A DNA stretch of 64,000 nucleotides, taken from contig JBKEET010000002.1 of NCBI GenBank assembly GCA_047777475.1, positions 372,001-436,000 of the forward strand. Direction: 5' to 3'. Origin of the DNA: Sutterella sp047777475 (GTDB taxonomy: Bacteria; Pseudomonadota; Gammaproteobacteria; Burkholderiales; Burkholderiaceae_F). The notes under the pieces were generated by a model. It was not told the origin of the DNA, made no database searches, and saw only the letters and a list, made by a program, of their open reading frames with translations. The translations under genes were made by a program, and so were the position numbers. Each line of letters opens with the position of its first letter. Positions within the stretch are counted from its first letter, which is position 1. Positions 1-8,131 of this stretch are shown here, piece by piece.

Positions 1-1330
1 AACCGAGACCCTTGAGCATGACAACGATGATCAGGACCGGCGCGAAGATGCCGGTGATGATGCGGTAGCCCTTCAGCCACGTTTCGGACATCGGCCTCAC
101 GAGGCAGAGCTGCCGGCGCGTCATCGGCCAGGCGAGCCAGGCTGCCACGAGCGAAATGCCGAGCACGCCGAGCGGCATGCCGATGTTGCTCGTCAGATAA
201 TCGAAAAAGTCAAAGAATGTCTTGCCGAAAATGCGCACGTCCGCAAGCGGCCCGAAGCCGAGCGCGCAGAGCGTGCCGAGCACGGCGAGCACGGAGCCCG
301 CAAGCGCCACCGCCTTGGGGCGGGAGAAGCTCCATTCGTCGCAGAGGCACTGCACGGACATTTCGAAAATCGAGATGCTCGAGGTGAGCGCCGCCACGAA
401 GAGGCAGGCGTAGAAGGCGACGGCGAACGCATAGCCGAAGGGGAGCTTCGAGAAAACGGCGGGCATCGTCGCGAACGTGAGGCCGGGGCCGGCGTCGGGC
501 GTGAGGCCGAAGGCGAACACCGCGGGCATGATCATGAGGCCGCCGAGCACGGCGGACATGATCGCGAGGAAGACGATCCACGACACGGAGCTCGGCAGGT
601 GGACGCGGTCGGAGAGGTAGCTGCCGTAGTTCATCTGCGAGGCGGAGCCCACCGAGAGCGAGAAGAACGCAAAGCCCATGGCGTTGAGGAGCGACTCGCC
701 GTTGAACGCGCTCATGTCGGGCTTGAAGAGGAACTTCACGCCTTCCATGGCGCCCGGGAGCGTCAGGCCGCGCGCGATCAGCACGATCATCATCACGAAA
801 AGGAGCGGCATGAGCACCTTCGAGACGCGCTCGATGCCGTTCTGCACGCCGAAGTAGACGACGAGCGCCGTGGCGGCGAGGAAGACGAGGTGCGCGACGA
901 CGGGCGCCGTGCCCGAGGAGGCGAAGGCGCCGAAGGCGGCCTTCATCTGCGTCGGATCGTCGATGACGCCGTTGCCGATGATGGCCTCAAAGAAGTAGTA
1001 GACGGTCCAGCCGCCGACGACCGAGTAAAACGCCAGAACGAGGAAGCCGGTGAGCACCGAGATCGGGCCGAAGATGCGGGCCCTGCCGCCGCCCAGGATC
1101 TTATAGGCGCCCATGGCGCCCTTGCGGGCGCCGCGTCCCATGCACATTTCGCCGATGAGGAGCGCAAGGCCGATCGTCACCGAAAAGAACACGTAGGGCA
1201 GCATGAAGACCGAGCCGCCGTTGGTGCCGGCCATGTAAGGGAATTTCCAAATCGCGCCGAGGCCCACCGCCGAGCCTGCGCTCGCCAGGATGAAGCCAAG
1301 GCGCGTTTTCCACAGGGAACGTTCTGTCAT
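1..1330 (-). CDS. Sodium-dependent neurotransmitter:sodium symporter family transporter, partial
   Basis: Membrane symporter of the NSS (SLC6/LeuT) family, which couples Na+ entry to uptake of amino acids or related amines; the substrate cannot be told from sequence. From ATG at 1330 the protein begins MTERSLWKTRLGFILASAG and carries the TM1 signature GAIWKFPYMAGTNGG that lines the LeuT Na+/substrate site. The frame stays open to base 1, where it reads a hydrophobic C-terminal helix ending LKGLG. About 443 codons are present, close to the 446-residue neighbour, so only a few C-terminal residues are missing. It is the last of three tandem paralogues, 47 bases after the previous one, so probably co-transcribed. 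No strong Shine-Dalgarno precedes the start. Confidence 0.9.
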   Translation of the reverse strand, partial: MTERSLWKTRLGFILASAGSAVGLGAIWKFPYMAGTNGGSVFMLPYVFFSVTIGLALLIGEMCMGRGARKGAMGAYKILGGGRARIFGPISVLTGFLVLAFYSVVGGWTVYYFFEAIIGNGVIDDPTQMKAAFGAFASSGTAPVVAHLVFLAATALVVYFGVQNGIERVSKVLMPLLFVMMIVLIARGLTLPGAMEGVKFLFKPDMSAFNGESLLNAMGFAFFSLSVGSASQMNYGSYLSDRVHLPSSVSWIVFLAIMSAVLGGLMIMPAVFAFGLTPDAGPGLTFATMPAVFSKLPFGYAFAVAFYACLFVAALTSSISIFEMSVQCLCDEWSFSRPKAVALAGSVLAVLGTLCALGFGPLADVRIFGKTFFDFFDYLTSNIGMPLGVLGISLVAAWLAWPMTRRQLCLVRPMSETWLKGYRIITGIFAPVLIIVVMLKGLG

Positions 1331-1377
1331 TGTCTGTCTGGTTTTGTTTTTTTATGGAATGAAAGGATCTCCGTGCG

Positions 1378-2718
1378 TCAGATGAGGCCCGAGACGAGGA
1401 CGACGAGCACCAGGATCGGCGAGACCACGAGCATCATGAAGCGCAGCAGCTTCATGGCGCCGTCGGAGAGCGAGCTGCCGCGGCGGATGTCCTCGCTGAT
1501 CGTCGGCCAGCACTTGTAGCCCGCCAGGTAGAGGATGGCGAGGCCGCCGATCGGCAGCGAGATGTTGCTCGTGAAGAAGTCGAAGAGGTCGAAGATCGTC
1601 TTCGTGCCGAAGAACTTCAGGTCCGCAAGCGGGCCGAAGGAGAGGCACGGAAGGGCGCCCACAACCATCAGCGCGATCGTCGAGACGAGCGAGGCGCGCG
1701 CACGCGTGAAGCCGTGCTCGTCGACGAGGAAGGAGACCGCGATCTCGATCATGGAGACCGAGGAGGTGATCGCCGCGACGACGAGGCAGAGGTAGAAGAT
1801 CGACGCGAAGAGGCTGCCGAAGGGGAGCTGCGCGAACACCGCCGGCATCGTGATGAAAGTGAGGCCGGGGCCGGCGCTCGGGTCGAGGTGGAACGCGAAG
1901 ACGCTCGGCATGATCATGAGGCCGCCGAGGATCGAGGCGAGCGTGGTGAGCACCGTGATCCAGCCGCAGCTGCTCACGAGGTTGATGTCCTTTTTCAGGT
2001 AGGAGCCGTAAGTGAGCATGCAGCCGCAGCCCACGCACAGCGAGAAGAACGTGAAGCCCATGGCCTGCAGCATGGCGTCCCACGTGAAGGCCGACGGGTC
2101 GAACTTGAAGAGGAACTTCACTCCTTCCATGGCGTCCGGCAGCGTCAGGCCGCGCACGATGAGCACGACCATCATCACGAAGAGGAGCGGCATCAGGATC
2201 TTGGCGACGCGCTCGATGCCCTTCGAGACCTCAAAGGCGACGATGAGGCCGTTGAGGATCAGGAAGAGCCACTGGTAGCCGAGCGCCTTGAGCGGATCGG
2301 AGACGAAAGCCCCGAAATGCGCGCCGAGCTGCTGCTGGTCGGTGACAAGGCCCTGGCCGAGCACCGCCTCGACGAAGTAGCCGATCGTCCAGCCGCCGAT
2401 CGCCGAGTAGAAGCACAGCACCATGAAGCCCGTTATGACGCCGAGGTAGCCCATCGGCACCCAGGCCTTGCCCGCGAGGTTGCGGTAGGCGGTGACGATG
2501 CCGCCGCGTCCGGCGCGGCCGAGCGCGATTTCGGCGATGAGCAGCGTGAAGCCCACGGTGAGCGACATCACCACGTAGGGGAAGAAAAAGACCGAGCCGC
2601 CGTTGGTGCCGGCCATGTACGGGAATTTCCAGATGGCGCCGAGACCCACGGCAGCACCTGCGCTAGCCAGCACGAAGCCGAGTCGGCTGGTCCATGTTTT
2701 TCGTTGGATATCGGACAT
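1378..2718 (-). CDS. Sodium-dependent NSS family transporter
   Basis: Complete 446-residue NSS symporter of the inner membrane, likely importing an amino acid with Na+. It starts MSDIQRKTWTSRLGFVLASAG and has the TM1 motif GAIWKFPYMAGTNGG. The protein is hydrophobic throughout, with 11-12 predicted membrane segments as in bacterial NSS proteins of the short (about 11-TM) type. The ATG at 2718 is supported by a GAGGAG Shine-Dalgarno about 9 bases upstream. It is the middle copy of three tandem paralogues and is more similar in its motifs to the left copy than to the right one. Substrate unknown. Confidence 0.93.
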   Translation of the reverse strand: MSDIQRKTWTSRLGFVLASAGAAVGLGAIWKFPYMAGTNGGSVFFFPYVVMSLTVGFTLLIAEIALGRAGRGGIVTAYRNLAGKAWVPMGYLGVITGFMVLCFYSAIGGWTIGYFVEAVLGQGLVTDQQQLGAHFGAFVSDPLKALGYQWLFLILNGLIVAFEVSKGIERVAKILMPLLFVMMVVLIVRGLTLPDAMEGVKFLFKFDPSAFTWDAMLQAMGFTFFSLCVGCGCMLTYGSYLKKDINLVSSCGWITVLTTLASILGGLMIMPSVFAFHLDPSAGPGLTFITMPAVFAQLPFGSLFASIFYLCLVVAAITSSVSMIEIAVSFLVDEHGFTRARASLVSTIALMVVGALPCLSFGPLADLKFFGTKTIFDLFDFFTSNISLPIGGLAILYLAGYKCWPTISEDIRRGSSLSDGAMKLLRFMMLVVSPILVLVVLVSGLI

Positions 2719-2862
2719 TTGAAAAACTCCTCGTCCCGCGGCCGGATCGGCCGGCAGCGCCGGGACGCAAAAATAAAAAAATCAGTTTTCTTCTGCCGCC
2801 CTCTTTCTTTTTGTCTGCCGTAGCCTGCAGGCGGGCGGCCTGCCTGCGGGCGCGGCTTTTGT

Positions 2863-4197
2863 TCAGATCAGATCCCGCACGAACGTCACCACGATCAGGA
2901 GCGGCGCCAGGACGGCGATCGAAAAGCGCAGCAGCGCCGCTTCGCCCCTGCGGAAAGGCCGCGGCGTGCTCAGTTCTTCGGCGACCTGCGGCCAGGCCTT
3001 GAAGCCCGCGAGCAGCGCCACGGCGAGTCCGCCGAGCGGCATCAGGAAATTGGTGCAGACGAAATCGAGCACGTCGAAAATGCTGCGGCCCGAGAGCGTG
3101 AAGTCGGCCCAGGGCCCGAACGAGAGCGCCGAGGCGCAGCCGAGCGCGAAGGCAAGTCCCCAGCAGAGCGCGACCGCCGCCGTGCGGCGCAGCCCGCAGT
3201 CATTGACGAGAAACGCCGCGACCACTTCGAGCAGCGAGATCGCGCTCGTGATCGCGGCGACCAGAAGGCACAGGTAAAAGCAGCAGGCCAGCAGCGCGCT
3301 GAAGGGGAGCTGCGCAAAAATGAGCGGCAGCGTGATGAACGTGAGGCCGGGGCCCGCGTTCGGCTCGAGCCCGAAGGCGAAGACCGCGGGCATCGTCATG
3401 AGGCCGGCCATCAGCGAAGCGAGCGTCGAGAGCAGGCAGATCCAGAAGCTCGAGGCGCGGATGTCGGCCGCGCCCGGCTTCAGGTAGGCGCCGTACGTGA
3501 CGAGCACGCCGATGCCGAGCGAGAGCGAAAAGAACGTGAACCCGAGCGCGTTGAGCACCGCCGAGCCGGTGATGAGCGAGGGATCGAACTGGAAGAGGAA
3601 GCGCACGCCGTCGGCGGCGCCCGGCAGCGTGAGGCTCCTCACGATGAGCGCGGCCATGAGCACGAAGAGCAGCGGCATGAGCACGCGCGCGAGCCGTTCG
3701 ATGCCCGCCCGGACGCCGAGCGCGGCGATCGCGGCCGTGATCGTCAGGAACGCGAAGTGCCAGCCGGCATTGGCCGTGCCGTCGGTCACGAGCGAGCTGA
3801 AGTTGTCGCGCAGGATCTCCGTGTCGGGAATCGTGAGCGCGCCGCGCAGGGCGTTCCACAGGTAGGCAAGGCACCAGCCGCCCACGACGCTGTAGTAAGA
3901 GAGGATCACGAAGGAGGCGAGCACGCCGAGCGCGCCCGCGGCGCCGAAGGCGCGGCCGCCGAGGGCCTTCATCGCGGAAACGGCGGATCCGCGGCCGCGC
4001 CGGCCGACGGCGGTTTCCGCCATGACGAGCGCGATGCCGAAGGTGAAGGTGAAAAAGAGGTACGGGATGATGAACGCCGCGCCGCCGTTGATGCCCGCCC
4101 AGTACGGGAATTTCCAGATGGCGCCGAGTCCGACGGCCGAGCCGGCGCTTGCCAGGATGAAGCCGGCGCGGGTGTTCCACTGTGGTGCTGCGGTCAT
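2863..4197 (-). CDS. Sodium-dependent NSS family transporter
   Basis: Third NSS symporter, first in transcription order. The open frame extends upstream to 4293, but the extension is not transporter-like. I choose ATG 4197, giving MTAAPQWNTRAGFILASAG, which lines up with the starts of both neighbours and yields 444 residues. TM1 reads GAIWKFPYWAGINGG, slightly different from the shared MAGTNGG form, so its substrate may differ. It is separated from the next copy by 144 bases holding a GC-rich inverted repeat near 2830-2860, so the three may not be one simple transcript. Its leader contains a very strong hairpin (4254-4299). Confidence 0.92.
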   Translation of the reverse strand: MTAAPQWNTRAGFILASAGSAVGLGAIWKFPYWAGINGGAAFIIPYLFFTFTFGIALVMAETAVGRRGRGSAVSAMKALGGRAFGAAGALGVLASFVILSYYSVVGGWCLAYLWNALRGALTIPDTEILRDNFSSLVTDGTANAGWHFAFLTITAAIAALGVRAGIERLARVLMPLLFVLMAALIVRSLTLPGAADGVRFLFQFDPSLITGSAVLNALGFTFFSLSLGIGVLVTYGAYLKPGAADIRASSFWICLLSTLASLMAGLMTMPAVFAFGLEPNAGPGLTFITLPLIFAQLPFSALLACCFYLCLLVAAITSAISLLEVVAAFLVNDCGLRRTAAVALCWGLAFALGCASALSFGPWADFTLSGRSIFDVLDFVCTNFLMPLGGLAVALLAGFKAWPQVAEELSTPRPFRRGEAALLRFSIAVLAPLLIVVTFVRDLI

Positions 4198-4541
4198 GGA
4201 AGGTTCCAACGGAAAAAAAGACGGACTCTTGATACAGGAAAAAAGGCGTTCAAAACAGTTTGGCGGCGCGGCAGGTTGCCGCTGCGCCGCCAAACTGTTA
4301 AAAGATTGTAACGATTATGTCTGCCGATAGGGGGTCCGAAACCCCCTTTAAGCGGCCGAAGCGACTCAAAGCGAGCGCTTTTCGACATGCGCCAGTTTTG
4401 CTACGATGTTGCCCCTAAGCTGTTTGGCGTGACATTTCGCTACGAAGCCGGAATTGCTGCGCCGCAGGCTTTGGCATTATTTGCGCGTGTGCGCCGGGCC
4501 GCTTCGGGCCCCCGCGTTTCAGAGACAAAAGGAGCTAGGCC
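4198..4541. other. Divergent intergenic region with two hairpins
   Basis: This 344-base stretch separates the NSS cluster from the SIMPL gene and holds no convincing ORF. It contains the perfect 16-bp inverted repeat at 4254-4299 and a 6-bp G5T/AC5 hairpin at 4330-4346 followed on the plus strand by TTTA. On the minus strand a TACAAT box lies just upstream of the large hairpin (plus coordinates about 4306-4311), a plausible -10 for the NSS genes. On the plus strand TTGCTG and TTATTT, 17 bases apart (about 4454-4482), could serve the SIMPL gene. Promoter calls are weak. Confidence 0.4.
4254..4299. repeat. Perfect 16-bp inverted repeat in NSS leader
   Basis: Arms 4254-4269 and 4284-4299 are exact reverse complements (AACAGTTTGGCGGCGC). 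The 14-base loop can itself fold a further 4-5 pairs (cggca/tgccg). On the minus strand, leading into the first NSS gene, the hairpin is followed by TTTTG and a few bases later by TTTTTT, so it could act as an attenuator or terminator. It could equally be a protein-binding palindrome or an RNA-stability element. I do not recognise it as a known riboswitch. Confidence 0.6.
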
Positions 4542-5288
4542 ATGTCCAAGAAAAAAATCGCCGCCGCTGCCGCGGCGCTCGCCCTTGCCGCCGCCGGGGC
4601 GCCCGCCCTGGCCGCCGATTCGTGCGACGACGACGGCGTGCGCGTCACCGTCCGCGGCGAGGCGTCGCAGACGATCGCCAACGACGAGGCCACCGTCACG
4701 TTTTCCGCAGAGGAGCAGAAAGACAAGGCGGCCGATGCCATCGCCGCCGCGACGAAGCGCGGCAACGCCGCCCAGGACGCGCTGAAGAAATTCGGCGACC
4801 GCATCGAGGTGAAGACCGCCGACTTCTCGACCTGGCCCGTCTACACCCGCCCGAAGGAGGGCGAGGCCGCCAAGGTCGCCGCCTGGGGCGCCCGCGAGAC
4901 GCTGCAGGTGAAGGTGAAGGACGTGAAGGCCGTCTCCGAGGTGATGGCCGCCGCGGCCGAGCACCTCAACTACGACGGCGTGACGTTCACGCTTTCGCGC
5001 AAGGCGCAGAAGGCGCAGGGCGACGCGCTGCTGCGCGAGGCGGTCGACGACGCGATGCGCCAGGTGCGCGTCATGGCCGAAAGCATCGGCCGCAAGGGTT
5101 CCGACGTGCGCGTCGTCTCGATGAGCGTGAACCACCGCAGCGGCGGCACGCCGCGCTATTACGCCGCGTCCAGGAACAACATGGTGCTCGCCGCCTCGGC
5201 GAAGTCGGCCCCCGTGCCGCAGGTGAGCGCCGGCTCGAGCGAGGTGACGCTCTCGGTTTCGCTCGAAGCCCGCATCAAGGACAAGTGA
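4542..5288 (+). CDS. SIMPL-domain (DUF541) periplasmic protein
   Basis: A 248-residue exported protein of the SIMPL/DUF541 family (YggE, BP26, SIMPL relatives). These are periplasmic proteins linked to oxidative-stress tolerance, but no reaction is established. The N-terminus MSKKKIAAAAAALALAAAG followed by APALAA is a clear Sec signal peptide. The mature part starts with the usual VTVRGEASQTIANDEATVTF strand pattern and ends SVSLEARIKDK, as expected for the family. The start is fixed by AGGAG about 9 bases before the ATG. It is transcribed alone and is followed by its own terminator at 5320-5351. Confidence 0.85.
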   Translation: MSKKKIAAAAAALALAAAGAPALAADSCDDDGVRVTVRGEASQTIANDEATVTFSAEEQKDKAADAIAAATKRGNAAQDALKKFGDRIEVKTADFSTWPVYTRPKEGEAAKVAAWGARETLQVKVKDVKAVSEVMAAAAEHLNYDGVTFTLSRKAQKAQGDALLREAVDDAMRQVRVMAESIGRKGSDVRVVSMSVNHRSGGTPRYYAASRNNMVLAASAKSAPVPQVSAGSSEVTLSVSLEARIKDK

Positions 5289-5319
5289 TCCCGGGGCGAA
5301 AAGCCCGGCCCGTCAGAAT

Positions 5320-5354
5320 CGGCCGTCCGAAGCGCACAGTTCGGGCGGCCGTTT
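5320..5354 (+). terminator. Rho-independent terminator after SIMPL gene
   Basis: Arms 5320-5331 and 5340-5351 form a 12-bp stem with one G-T wobble and an 8-base loop, followed by TTT. It lies 32 bases after the SIMPL stop. The U tract is short, so termination may be partial and read on into psd. Confidence 0.55.
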
Positions 5355-5400
5355 GGCTAGAATGTCTTGCAACTGATTTCCCCAATCTTAGGAGACTGAC

Positions 5401-6048
5401 TTGAGCTCACGCATTTATCCGCATCCGATCATCGCCAAGGAAGGCTGGCCGATGCTGATCGGCACGCTTGCGATCGCGCTGATTCTTTGGCTCTTGGACT
5501 TCGGGTTCCTCGCGTTCCTCGTTTTCCTCCTCTTCCTGTTCATGCTGCAGTTCTTCCGCGATCCCGCGCGCGAGGCGCCCGACGATCCCCGCGCCGTGCT
5601 GAGTGCCGTCGACGGCCGCGTGTGCAAGGTCGTCAGGGCCAAGGACCCGCTCACGGGCGAGGAAGCGACGATGATCTCGGTCTTCATGAACCTTTTCAGC
5701 GTGCACAGCCAGAAGGCGCCCGTCGCAGGCACCGTCGAGCAGATCGTCTACACGCCGGGAACGTTCGTGAACGCCGACCTCGACAAGGCCTCCACCGACA
5801 ACGAGCGCAACGCCGTGCGCGTGCGCATGGAGGACGGCCGCTCGGTGACGTTCGTGCAGATTGCGGGCCTCGTGGCGCGCCGCATCCTCTGCTACACCTC
5901 GATCGGCGACAAGCTCGAGCGCGGCGAGCGCTACGGCTTCATCCGCTTCGGGTCGCGCGTCGACATTTACCTGCCGACCGACGCCGAGGTCGTCGTGACG
6001 ATCGGCGACAAGGTGCTCGGCGGCGTGACCGTGCTCGCCCGCCTCTGA
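5401..6048 (+). CDS. psd: Phosphatidylserine decarboxylase proenzyme
   Basis: Converts phosphatidylserine to phosphatidylethanolamine at the inner membrane, the step after PssA (15970-16902). At 215 residues it is the short PSD-A type. Landmarks are an N-terminal pair of hydrophobic segments (about residues 17-50), the conserved SVHSQKAPVAGTV block, and RFGSRVDIYLP, whose Gly-Ser pair (about residue 183) is where the proenzyme self-cleaves to make the pyruvoyl group. The start is TTG at 5401, preceded by AGGAG (TTAGGAGACTGAC), so the rare start codon has a good ribosome site. A terminator follows at 6078-6105. Confidence 0.92.
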   Translation: MSSRIYPHPIIAKEGWPMLIGTLAIALILWLLDFGFLAFLVFLLFLFMLQFFRDPAREAPDDPRAVLSAVDGRVCKVVRAKDPLTGEEATMISVFMNLFSVHSQKAPVAGTVEQIVYTPGTFVNADLDKASTDNERNAVRVRMEDGRSVTFVQIAGLVARRILCYTSIGDKLERGERYGFIRFGSRVDIYLPTDAEVVVTIGDKVLGGVTVLARL

Positions 6049-6077
6049 TCGGCAGCCCGCATCAATAGAAGAAAGCA

Positions 6078-6110
6078 AGGCCGGCCTCCGCAGGGATGCC
6101 GGCCTCTTTT
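6078..6110 (+). terminator. Rho-independent terminator after psd
   Basis: Eight-base arms AGGCCGGC (6078-6085) and GCCGGCCT (6098-6105), loop of 12, then CTTTT. It sits 30 bases after the psd stop and just before the convergent azoreductase gene, which may also use it. Confidence 0.75.
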
Positions 6111-6130
6111 CATGCCTGCCGGGTTCCCGC

Positions 6131-6778
6131 TCAGGCCGCGTAAAGACGATCGAAAGCGGCGTCGACTTCGGCGAGCACGCCCGGCATGCCGCGCTCTTCG
6201 CTCCAGGCGCGCGTCGCGGTGCCCTGCGCGCGGACGGCCTCGAAGGATTCAAAGCCCATGATGCCCCTGAACATCGCCTCGAGGTACATGCGCGAGAACT
6301 CGAGCGGGGCGGCCGCGGAACCGCCGGTGTAGACCGAGCCGCTAGCCTGCAGGAGGAGCGCGCGGCGGCCGTCCGTCATGAGCCCGACCGAGCCGCCGCT
6401 CACGTAGCGGAAGGTCTTGCGCGCAATGAGGATGTTGTCCATGCAGTCCTTGAGGAGCGAGGGGATATTGAAGTTGTGGACCGGCATCGAAATGACGATG
6501 CGGTGCGCGCCGAGGAACTGCTCGAGGATCGCCTCGTGGCGCCGGAGCGTCATCTGCTCTTCTTCGGAGAGCGGGGCGCCCGCGGCCTGCGCGCCCCAGA
6601 GGCCGAAAAGGCCGTCTTCGGTGAGGCGCGGCGCCGGGGTTTCGGCAAGGCGCAGGATTTCGAGCGTGTCCTGCGGCCGCTTCTCGGCAAAGCGCTCCGC
6701 AAAGCGGCGGGCCATGCGGTTGCTGTAGCGCTTTTCGCCGCGGCAGTCGGGGTGGGCGTTGATAAGGAGAGTCTTCAT
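6131..6778 (-). CDS. azoR: FMN-dependent NADH-azoreductase family protein
   Basis: A 215-residue flavodoxin-like quinone/azo reductase that uses NAD(P)H and FMN in the cytoplasm. The true start is ATG 6778, giving MKTLLINAHPD, the phosphate-binding first strand of the NQO1/AzoR fold. The much longer frame upstream is arginine-rich noise. MPVHNFNIPSLLKDCMDNI matches the conserved azoreductase segment P-x-x-N-F-x-I-P-x-x-L-K that contacts the isoalloxazine ring, and SGGSVGLMTDG-RRALLLQASG follows as in AzoR. It is convergent with psd and stands alone. It could be a general quinone reductase rather than a dedicated azoreductase. Confidence 0.85.
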   Translation of the reverse strand: MKTLLINAHPDCRGEKRYSNRMARRFAERFAEKRPQDTLEILRLAETPAPRLTEDGLFGLWGAQAAGAPLSEEEQMTLRRHEAILEQFLGAHRIVISMPVHNFNIPSLLKDCMDNILIARKTFRYVSGGSVGLMTDGRRALLLQASGSVYTGGSAAAPLEFSRMYLEAMFRGIMGFESFEAVRAQGTATRAWSEERGMPGVLAEVDAAFDRLYAA

Positions 6779-6927
6779 CGCGAAAGGCTCCTGAAAGTTA
6801 AGGGAAGGGGAAGGCGCCCCAGAAGGGGCTCCCGCGGGCACTTTAGCATTGCGCGGTGCGGTTTCCGCGCTCCGATTTTGTAAGAGTTTTTGAGAAGCGG
6901 AAAGCCCGTCCCGGGGCGCACGCTTGG

Positions 6928-7887
6928 TCAGGAAGCGTCCCCGCCGGCCGCCTTGAGGGGCGTCTTCAGGACGCCGGCGAAATCGTCCCGCCGGGCGCGC
7001 AGCCAGGCGTCGAGCCCGGGCGTGTCGGGGAGCTCTGCCGTGACGCGGAAAAGCGCCTCTTTGCCTTCGGCCCTCGCGATCTTCTGGTTTTTCGCGAGCG
7101 GCGCGTCGCGAAGCGAGCGCAGCGCGGGCCCGTCGCCGAGGACGAGCTCGAGGCGGCAGAGGGGAGGCGCGGGCCTGCGGCCCTCGATCCAGCCGCGAAG
7201 CGCGAAGTCCGCCGGGACCTCGGCGGCGAATGCCGTGGCGCGGGCCTCGATGATGCGCGCGAGCGCGCGCGCCTCGGGCGCGGTCTCGCCTTTTTTCAGC
7301 AGCACGGCCCAAAGCGAGCCCTCTTCGGCGAAAAAGCCGAGCACGGCGTAAAGCGCGTCTTCGGTGCGGCGGCCGATGCGCACCTTGGCCCGCAGGAGGG
7401 TGCCGGCCTCGCAGGCCCGTGCGGCCGCCTCGAGCGCGAGCGGCGGAATCTTCGCGGGCACGCGCGGGAGCGTGCCCGGCACGCAGACCGCGCGGCTCGC
7501 AAGCGGATCCTTCGGGCCGATCAGCAGGGCGGCGAGGCGCTTCCCGGTCTCGGGCGGCAGCGCCTGCCGGAAAAAGTCGGCGGCGAGCGCGAGCAGCACG
7601 CGCTCGGCCGCATCGGGCGAGGGCATCGTGATGCGCTCGGCGCCCGGCTTCCAGCGGTAGCGGTAAGGGTTGCCCGTGTCGTCGACCTCGACCGGGAAAA
7701 GCGTGGAGAGCGAGAGCGTGCGCAGCGCCCTCTGCAGCGAGCGGGCGCTCACAGGGACGCCTGCGCGGTCCATCGCCGCGGAAATTTCCTTGGGCTCGGC
7801 CCAGCGGCCCGAGGGCACGGCGCGCAGCAGCGCCGTGATTTTCATGGCTTCCGTGAGGCCGGCTGCTATAAAGTTTTCTTTTGGCAT
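6928..7887 (-). CDS. WYL-domain transcriptional regulator (YafY-like)
   Basis: A 319-residue DNA-binding regulator. Residues about 10-75 form a winged helix-turn-helix of the HTH_11/DeoR-like type (EISAAMDRAGVPVSARSLQR). Residues about 130-220 look like a WYL domain, which in this family senses nucleotides or nucleic-acid-related ligands. I chose ATG 7887, the first Met of the frame. It is divergent from the cellulose operon, sharing the 244-base region 7888-8131, so it is a candidate regulator of bcs. That link is positional inference only. Confidence 0.75.
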   Translation of the reverse strand: MPKENFIAAGLTEAMKITALLRAVPSGRWAEPKEISAAMDRAGVPVSARSLQRALRTLSLSTLFPVEVDDTGNPYRYRWKPGAERITMPSPDAAERVLLALAADFFRQALPPETGKRLAALLIGPKDPLASRAVCVPGTLPRVPAKIPPLALEAAARACEAGTLLRAKVRIGRRTEDALYAVLGFFAEEGSLWAVLLKKGETAPEARALARIIEARATAFAAEVPADFALRGWIEGRRPAPPLCRLELVLGDGPALRSLRDAPLAKNQKIARAEGKEALFRVTAELPDTPGLDAWLRARRDDFAGVLKTPLKAAGGDAS

Positions 7888-8131
7888 ATGATGGCGGCTT
7901 CCTGCCCTTCGGGAAAGGGGCGGAAAAGTTTGACGGGAATGCCGTTTCCTACCTTGTTTTACGGCGCTTTCTGCAAGCGATCTTGCCCGTTAATCGATAA
8001 AATGATACTTTCGCACTGTTGCAGCCCGGGGCCTCTCCGAAGCGGAAAGCCGGCCCGGGCGCGCAGTCTTGAAGGAAGCATAACAGCTGTCCGGCATCAC
8101 GCCTTCGGACGCGCCGGACGGCCCGAGAAGA
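7888..8131. promoter_or_regulatory. Divergent regulatory region, WYL regulator / bcs operon
   Basis: Holds no gene. It includes several inverted repeats: a GC-rich one around 8023-8062 (cccgggg...cccggg) and TCCGGC...GCCGGA around 8086-8120, just ahead of the bcsA start. The latter hairpin is close enough to affect translation of bcsA. The AT-richer stretch 7988-8012 contains possible -10 boxes, but no clear -35/-10 pair. I looked for a GEMM c-di-GMP riboswitch here and did not find one. Confidence 0.35.

Noticed and set aside
599..1519. A long plus-strand frame across the NSS genes
   Set aside because: Low-complexity His/Asp/Glu/Arg text antisense to two clear transporters.
7888..8131. A c-di-GMP (GEMM) riboswitch before bcsA
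   Set aside because: The leader is structured, but the conserved GEMM segments are not present.
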